In this document: positions 58,161 through 64,000 of the stretch, piece after piece | Layout of the letters: every line of letters starts with the position of its first letter | Numbering within the stretch: position 1 is the first letter of the stretch | Assembly (NCBI GenBank): GCA_963678705.1 | Contig: OY783204.1 | Location: 27,414,759-27,478,758 of the forward strand | DNA length: 64,000 nt | Direction: 5' to 3' | Source of the DNA: Panorpa germanica | Lineage: Eukaryota > Arthropoda > Insecta > Mecoptera > Panorpidae | Notes under the pieces: generated by a model | Seen by the model: only the letters and a program-made list of their open reading frames with translations | What the model was told of the DNA's origin: nothing | Databases searched by the model: none | Translations under genes and position numbers: made by a program

Positions 58161-58297
58161 AGCCGGATCAAGTTGATGTAGGATTATTGACAGACACGCT
58201 TAAAAGAGGACGATTCCGGTATGGTTGTTATCAATTGATTATGCATGTAAATAATCACAAACTTATTAGACAGCGGTATTGTGAACGACATATATAG
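58161..58297 (+). CDS. Candidate exon 2 (possibly terminal) of the same unrecognised gene
   Basis: An acceptor TTTCATTAACTTTGATACAG ends at 58160 (TTAAC could serve as branch point). Splicing G|AG from 57943 gives EPDQVDVGLLTDTLKRGRF then RYGCYQLIMHVNN and a stop at 58295-58297, with AATAAA near 58386. An alternative donor CCG|GTATGG lies at 58219. The D-x-L-L-x-x-x-x-G-x-F-x-Y/Q pattern loosely recalls the N-terminus of MFS organic-cation transporters, but this is too weak to name. The implied intron is 217 nt. Confidence 0.28.
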
Positions 58298-59150
58298 GAC
58301 AACAACACCATATAAACTTTCATCATACTAGCAGATCATCGATGATTGGACTTGGCATCAGAAATAGATCGTCGTTAAGTAAATTAAATAAAAAAAAACA
58401 ACATATACTCAACTAAACCATAATAAAGGTGACATAAGAACTATAACTAATTGGTTATTAATCAATAATCAATCTATATAAATTAGTTTTACAATATTTA
58501 CCGTCCCACGTTAATTTCAGCACTCTCAGCAATGAGTTCTATGTCTATACCTGTGTACATATACATCGCGGAATTGGCATTTGGTGCAATACAGTTGAGG
58601 TATTGGCATTTATAAGTTCTTGTTCTTCACACAACAGTTCTCTATGAAAGAAGCACGTTTTGGCAATAAAAGTATTTTATATATTATTAATAAGTCACGA
58701 AATGTTCGCGGTCTGCAGTTGACGATTTGCAGTGTCGATGCATTCGCTGTTCGGTTGATTATCTCGTGTCGTGCTTGTATTTATACATTTTGGCATTGCA
58801 CTTGACTCGAACTCTGGCTGGCATGGCGTTGAGATCATGTTTAAACTTGTGTTTAGACGCTGATTTTGAGTTTTCATCATTCAAAACTAATTATACATCT
58901 ATACAAACAAATGCAGATGTATTATTGAAAGTTATGTAATAAATAAATAAAGTCGTAGCCTTTGCTTTAGGCGGGAAAGAAATTCGGATTTTCTTTATTG
59001 CACTATATACGCTAATGGTGACAGAAGAAGTTGGTAATTCATAAAAGAGATTAGGGTAGAAATCGGACATGATGTCAAGGGATAACTAATTGTTTATACC
59101 GTTTTATTCCTTCAACGATTAAAAAGAAAAAATGTCTACTTTCATTTAAT
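58298..59150. other. No gene recognised
   Basis: GGAATTGGCATTTGG and GAGGTATTGGCATTT are a short direct repeat (58570-58612). Short frames on both strands are not supported. Confidence 0.4.
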
Positions 59151-59588
59151 CCCCATTCCTACTCACTGAGTTTTATTGTTAATTTAAGGTTTTAACTTAA
59201 AGTGTAAGTTTCACCTTAGAAATAAAATTAATTATATTAAATACAATAATTTATATCAAATAAAGATACTAGTTATTAGAAATTAATGTATAGTACTGAC
59301 GCATGACGCACGATTTCACGTTCAAAATTACATTTAAGGTGAAACGATACTTGGCCATTTTTGACTCGCGACATTTAAATATTATCAAAGAACCATGTAT
59401 TTTATGTTTAAATCGTTTTATGTAAGTAAAAGTAAAATCGAAAGCTGCAATTAGTTAGATGAATAACGCATCTACATTTTAAGCTTTTTTCCACTGTCAT
59501 TTTATGTCTTAAGCGTAAGTTTGAGAACCATAATAAAGGTTATAAATAGGTAGGCATTAAAACTAAAAACAGTAAGTGCAAATGGGGC
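59151..59588. mobile_element. MITE family B, complete copy
   Basis: The left end CCCCATTCCTACTCACTGAG and reverse-complemented right end GCCCCATTTGCACTTACTG TTTTTAG form terminal inverted repeats of a 438-bp element. The interior contains the full set of family landmarks (TGACGCATGACGCACG, TACTTGGCCATTTTTGACTC, CGTAAGTTTGAGAACCATAA). It is non-coding and acts as the reference copy for the fragments at 3618, 17757, 26498 and 37664. Confidence 0.85.
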
Positions 59589-59622
59589 TTTATTAAAAAA
59601 TAATTGGGTATTTGAGATTCTG
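59589..59622. repeat. Family A terminal-repeat fragment abutting family B
   Basis: TTATTAAAAAATAATTGGGT then ATTTGAGATTCTG matches the right end of family A copy 1 (1577-1607). It lies immediately next to the family-B right end, suggesting nested insertion. Confidence 0.5.
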
Positions 59623-61609
59623 AAAGCACAGTTCTCAATATATAGTATGCCAGGTAAAACTACAGGTGGAAAATTGGATTCCAGTGAAATCTTACTACAA
59701 GCTTATTTTCCAAAGTGTGTAAGATTCAACTTTCTAGCATGCCACAAGCTAATTTAAGTGGTAAATATCTACCTATCTATTGATAAAGAAAGAAAAATCA
59801 ATCAATAATAATTTTGAAAACATGGCGTGACTAACGAGATGATGAAATAGTAATATTGTGGAATCTGCGACAAATTTGTGTATGCAACAATTTCAACTCC
59901 ACTGATTACAGAATGCAATTAATGCCAACAGCTTAAAATACGTTTCAGTTCATTTATCAATAATTTAGTCATGCTCTAGTTTCCACAAAAATTTATTGCT
60001 GAAAAATAAAGATTTCCTCTTAAAATACAGGTCACTTTTTTGTAAGCAAGCATCAGTAAAAAAAGTTCCGGTCGATTTAAAAATTACGAGGTTAATTCCA
60101 CTTTGATTTAATAAAAAATGTGTCGCATGTATTTGCTAATAAATGTTGCTTCATAACATCAACATTTCGTGTTCTTTGATATTTTGAAAAATAAATGTCA
60201 CCACGTAAACAAACTGTGGGCGTCTTTAAAAAATAAGTAATATTTATTACGAGCTTTACTAAAAATGAATTCAATTTATATAAAAGTATATACATACATA
60301 ATATTTATACATATCGATTTCAGTCCTTCGTCATTGGTGTCAGATGTTTAATTCATATTTTGCTTACGTGACATTTTTTTAAAGCTATCTGAAAAATCCA
60401 TCACCCACTATGATACGATGTTGAACCCAACTCAAAAATCAGCCGACATTGAAAAGAAATCTCTCTATTTTCTCATTGGAAAATATATAAAGGCTTAGAG
60501 CGTAGGAGGAGCTAAATTATCATGGTTTTTTTAATATCAAATGTTATTTATTATTTACCGTACGTTTATTTTTATGTACGTTATTTACAACTCAGAGCGT
60601 CGACATTTTATTAATATGATACGAGTGAAATTTGTTTACTGATATCATGTTCATATTTTCGTTGAATTTTTTTTTAATTAGCTTTATTTAATGGGCATGG
60701 GTATGGAATAGATTAAATACTATAAAAGGTGAACAAGACCGGCTAATAAATCAATATTTTTTGGAAACAATTTGGAAAGAGTTTAAGGCTGGAAACACAC
60801 TATCTTTAAACGGTGCCAGAACCGACACTGTTACACTACTGATGAACAAAATAATTTTAATATTTAATTTTTATTTAATTTAATATTTTTTGAAATCGTT
60901 GCAAGATTTTCTAATTTCTAAATAAAGTAATTCAATAGACCTTTAAAATTAGAGCTACAAAACAAACGAAGAAATAAACCTCCCACTCAATTTGTTAAAA
61001 GCTTACATGCCCCCTATTTACGCTCTCACTTCTTGTATTATAAACGGTTAAAGAACACTTGCTGCGTATTTAAATATTTTACATTTTATTTGAATAATCT
61101 CATTTTAATCTTCTTTTTAAATAAGTAAATTTTCTTTTAAGTATCTTGTAGGTGTATATATTACATATAATAGTAACGTACAAGCTCTTCTCTCGTAAGC
61201 TGCTAGCCCACAATGTTACCTAGGCCATAAACGTGCCAAATTGAACTGAAAAAAGCTTTCATGTTTGCTAAGAGCTGAAGACGATAGCAAACAATCGGTT
61301 GGTGCTGCTGCTGCTGCTTTTACGTGAAGATGAATTGAAATTCTATTTTACATATACGAAGAACTTCAGAAATAGTATGTTAAAAAATATATTTAAATGT
61401 ATAAATAATCTTCTCGTCTGGGGTATTGTACATATAAGAGATAATTCAAATAATTATTGATCGAAAATGTGTTGGATTATTACATGAAATCAAAATTTTA
61501 AATTTCCCTATAGTATAGATCATGTTAGAATACATAGAATGGAATTTTCAATTTTATTCGTTCACTCACTCTCATTCCATACTGCCAAATGTAGAACTTC
61601 ATTTCAAAA
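59623..61609. other. No gene; (GCT)5 at 61304-61318
   Basis: A TCGATTTCAGTCC at 60315-60327 could be an initiator or a splice acceptor but leads only to a 15-codon open stretch. Otherwise AT-rich. Confidence 0.4.
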
Positions 61610-61907
61610 CAGTGGCGTAGCTACCGCCGTATCTGCCGTATCAATGATACGGGACCTCCAGGCTACAGGGGCCCCACACGTGTGTAAGCAAAAATTCGTA
61701 CAATGTTATACACAATCTCACTTAAACTCTTAGGCCGTACTTAGCTTAGTTCCTAGGAGTATTAATTGTAAACAATGAGGTATAATCAATATATAATTAT
61801 TTTAAATCAATACGAGCGTTTTTGTTCTTTTAGCGAAAAATCTTTACCCATCATTGGGCCCCAACAAATTTTGATACGGGGTCCGTCTAAGGCACGCTAC
61901 GTTACTG
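61610..61907. mobile_element. hAT-type non-autonomous element, family H copy 2
   Basis: The left end CAGTGGCGTAGCTACC and reverse-complemented right end CAGTAACGTAGCGTGCC are hAT-like. The flanks TTTCAAAA (61602-61609) and TTCTAAAA (61908-61915) match 6/8 as a decayed 8-bp duplication. The 298-bp body is homologous to 32386-32685. Confidence 0.85.
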
Positions 61908-61918
61908 TTCTAAAAGCA

Positions 61919-61980
61919 AGTCGTGATTCTCTTCCAAATGGAAGGAAGTGAAGCCCCGCCCTTTCATTTGGAACGACTTA
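61919..61980. repeat. Family K inverted-repeat motif
   Basis: AGTCGT...TTCCAAATG and CATTTGGAACGACT form an interrupted palindrome around GGAAGTGAAGCCCCGCCC. A shorter relative (TCCAAATGGAAGGAAG...TTTGGAACGA) lies at 54331-54372. It sits directly after the target duplication of family H copy 2. Confidence 0.5.
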
Positions 61981-62796
61981 AGTATAATCACATACAAATG
62001 ACCGCATATTGCAAATAGTCTGGCTACTTGGTACGGGCCATAGCTACATATAAAACCGCATACACTCGCGACAATGCTGTCTTAAGACTGTCGTGTATCT
62101 CTTTACCCCCCTACCCTCCTAACCATCTGAGTAGTAGAAGGGTTTAATCATTAAATGTATGATTATAAAAGAATAAAAATTTCGGTAAAGTTTCAGTGGA
62201 AAATTAATTAAAATTTGACACAACACTAATGACATATTGGACTTTTTTATTACTAATAAAAGTAAATATAACTATTCTTCTTTATTTTTCACAAGCAGAT
62301 AATTCATTTTACATCTTATAATATAACGCGGACGATAAAAAGGAGCACTATACTATCACATTTAAAGTTTTAGTAAAACAAATACAGAAAACGGTTCCTC
62401 AAATTGTAATATGCTATTGCAATAATTCTTGCAAATAGAATATAAAGATAAAACTGAAACAGTAAGTGAGAATGATATCTAATACTCGTCTGGCTGTTCA
62501 GTTATTCCTAACCAACCAGTTCGCGATAAAAAATGTGTTGATTTGGGATAGACGTATGCCAATGCATAGTCCATACGCATATCTACATACAACCCATACA
62601 TACAAACCGATAGCTATGAACGCATGGGAATATTTCCTGATACAAAAACTACAGTATTAAATTATATCCGAATAAACAAACAATAACAAAAAAAATCCAC
62701 AGAAAACAACAAAAAAAAGTTTGTTATAACCGTCATATTTTTTATCTATTTATATGGTATACGATACTGCTGTTTCCATTTCGTTTAATCACAAAG
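61981..62796. other. No gene recognised
   Basis: AT-rich with a pyrimidine patch at 62101-62120. Leads into the candidate gene start. Confidence 0.4.
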
Positions 62797-62854
62797 TCAG
62801 TTATTTCGTTCGTGCATCGTGCAGTGGAGTAAATTATTAAAAAAACAAGAAATA
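62797..62854 (+). promoter_or_regulatory. Candidate initiator and ATG-free leader exon
   Basis: TCAGTT (62797-62802) followed by TTCGTTCGTGCATCGTGCAG has the look of a TATA-less arthropod initiator with a CG-containing downstream region. The leader has no ATG and stops at AAATA|GTAAGT, a consensus 5' splice site at 62855-62860. Confidence 0.35.
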
Positions 62855-62941
62855 GTAAGTTTTATTTACAATATACGTATTTATTTAAAATATTTATCGA
62901 TGCTATAAGCTAAAAATCTCTTTTTGATTTTACTACAGTAA

Positions 62942-62998
62942 ATGTCTTCTCAAGTAGAAACTATTTGCAACGCTAGGTTGCTACAAGCGAATTACGAG
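62942..62998 (+). CDS. Candidate first coding exon of an unrecognised gene
   Basis: An 84-nt candidate intron (GTAAGT...GATTTTACTACAG, 62855-62938) ends just before TAAATG. The ATG at 62942 is the first after the putative start site. It opens MSSQVETICNARLLQANYE, 19 codons of mixed composition, up to GAG|GTACAT (possible donor at 62999, moderate). If not spliced, the frame runs 10 more codons to TAA at 63029-63031. No family is recognised. The further exons expected to the right were not identified; 63034-63036 offers a weak CAG acceptor. The combination of initiator, ATG-free leader, consensus donor and pyrimidine-ending acceptor makes this one of the best gene-like signals in the window. 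Confidence 0.33.
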
Positions 62999-63117
62999 GT
63001 ACATTATATACTTCTCATATACAAATTATAACACAGTGTGCCAGATTTAATCTGCTAGTGTACTGCAAGATTACATTTCTATTTAGGTTATAAGAAATTA
63101 ATTAATATGAGTGTGTT

Positions 63118-63172
63118 ACATGCAACCGAGAGTAATATTGCTTGCTGCGTCTTCGAGTTCGATTCCCAGATC
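63118..63172 (+). repeat. tRNA-derived SINE-like head
   Basis: CAACCGAGAGTAATATTGCT is an A-box-like segment and GAGTTCGATTCCCAG (63155-63169) contains an almost perfect B box. Spacing of about 30 bp fits a Pol III head. Same design as the element at 2644. Confidence 0.55.
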
Positions 63173-63613
63173 AGCACTATATTTTCTCTTTCCCTATTTT
63201 TATATTATTTTCTCTTTTCTTATATTCTCACCCAGTATAAACATTTGGTGAAATAGAATGGCTAGGTACATTTCAATTCTAACGTTTTACAAGTTGGAGC
63301 AACACACAAAAAAACAATTTTAGTTCAAATTGATTCCCTACCTGTCACAGGAGTCGCTTTTATTCAACAGTGAGCAGTCGTTGCGCCGTCTGTAGCTCAT
63401 AAAAGAGACATTTTCTATGAACGACTGAATAGAAAACAAACGCGTTCATTACAAAAAACTAATGAAAAGTAATAGAAATGAAGTAGAATTTACTCCAAAA
63501 TGTTTACAGGGCACATAATCATACAACTTATTAGGGAGTAGTGTTCACCAGTTTAAAGAAGACATATATAGTCTGTTACTATGTAATATGATAGTTTCTT
63601 AGATGTATGTAGT

Positions 63614-63900
63614 TCAATTTATGAGAGATCGTATATGTCTACGATACACCATCATGCATATTATATCTTTTTCATTCCTATATACGATGTCATTCAATAA
63701 GTTCATAGGATGACATATGATTAGATTATTTTTTTAGATAGTACCAACCTTAAAACGATATGTCTCAAAATTTCATGACAATCCGACCATTAGTTTACGA
63801 GTTACAGTGTTTTTAGAGACCTAACTTTTGTATTTTTTAAAAGGAAAAATCTGAATTTCGTGTAAGCATGGATAACACAAATCGATCTCTCATAAATTGA
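63614..63900. mobile_element. Family L element with 18-bp terminal inverted repeats
   Basis: TCAATTTATGAGAGATCG (63614-63631) and its exact reverse complement (63883-63900) bound a 287-bp non-coding element. The interior TACCAACCTTAAAACGATAT and ACCATTAGTTTACGAGTTAC recur in inverted orientation at 47497-47630. No target-site duplication is apparent. Confidence 0.75.
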
Positions 63901-64000
63901 CTTATAATATTGTCTATTTTTAAAATATGAATGTCATTGCTCGGCTAGACACCACAGTGTTTGATATCCGCTGATTCACAATGCATTGAAGCGAATAGCA

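Noticed and set aside
60278-60327. TATAAA plus TTTCAGTCC promoter
   Set aside because: TATA-to-initiator spacing (about 42 bp) is wrong and no ORF or splice donor follows.
61539-61733. 64-codon ORF resembling one at 32324-32551
   Set aside because: The similarity is explained by the two family-H hAT copies, not by paralogous genes.

Overview
This 64 kb window looks like AT-rich (about 70% A+T by eye) non-coding DNA from an arthropod nuclear genome, most likely an insect. Lepidoptera is plausible but not proven. The reasons are: no long open reading frame on either strand (the longest are about 100-130 codons, mostly inside repeats), many short terminal-inverted-repeat elements, tRNA-derived SINE-like heads, decayed LINE 3' ends, and a repeat that opens with a CTAGCTTTTACCC + GTCGC motif of a kind common in insect genomes. 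There are no operons, rRNA genes, intact tRNA genes or CRISPR arrays. The window is best read as intergenic or long-intron sequence.

Most recognisable sequence is repeats that recur inside the window. Family A (about 580 bp MITE) lies at 1050-1610 and 46218-46800 in opposite orientation. Family B (MITE with CCCATT..ACTCACTG ends) lies at 3618, 17757, 26498, 37664 and 59151. Family C (about 700 bp, GGGGGGTAAGGT ends and an internal palindrome) lies at 19290, 21664, 38675, 40070 and 52733. Family D (hAT-type) lies at 5664, 36226 and 44870, the last with a perfect 8-bp target-site duplication. Family G lies at 4225, 12161-13880 and 30455. Family H (hAT-type) lies at 32386 and 61610, both with 8-bp near-perfect duplications. 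Family J (TA-target MITE) lies at 6236 and 15252. Family L lies at 47497 and 63614. SINE-like heads lie at 45, 2644, 7077, 7391, 26405, 35105 and 63118. LINE remnants are clearest at 16440-17010 (end of RNase H plus a C-terminal CCHC knuckle, minus strand) and 48212-48322 (3' end of the same family).

A few places look like more than repeats, all too short for a simple long-ORF search. These are: (1) 62797-62998, an initiator-like start, an ATG-free leader, an 84-nt intron with a consensus donor and an exon opening with ATG; (2) 57837-58297, two phase-compatible candidate exons; (3) 38452-38686, a TATA-like box 29 bp upstream of an initiator, then a 56-codon ORF cut off at a family-C insertion; (4) 15640-16090, a GC-richer island carrying a 58-codon ORF; (5) 24240-24720, a C-rich, TATA-like, leader-like stretch ending in a splice donor. 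None of these was matched to a named gene. They are sequence-based candidates that need transcript or cross-species evidence. The remainder is AT-rich DNA with microsatellites and small palindromes.
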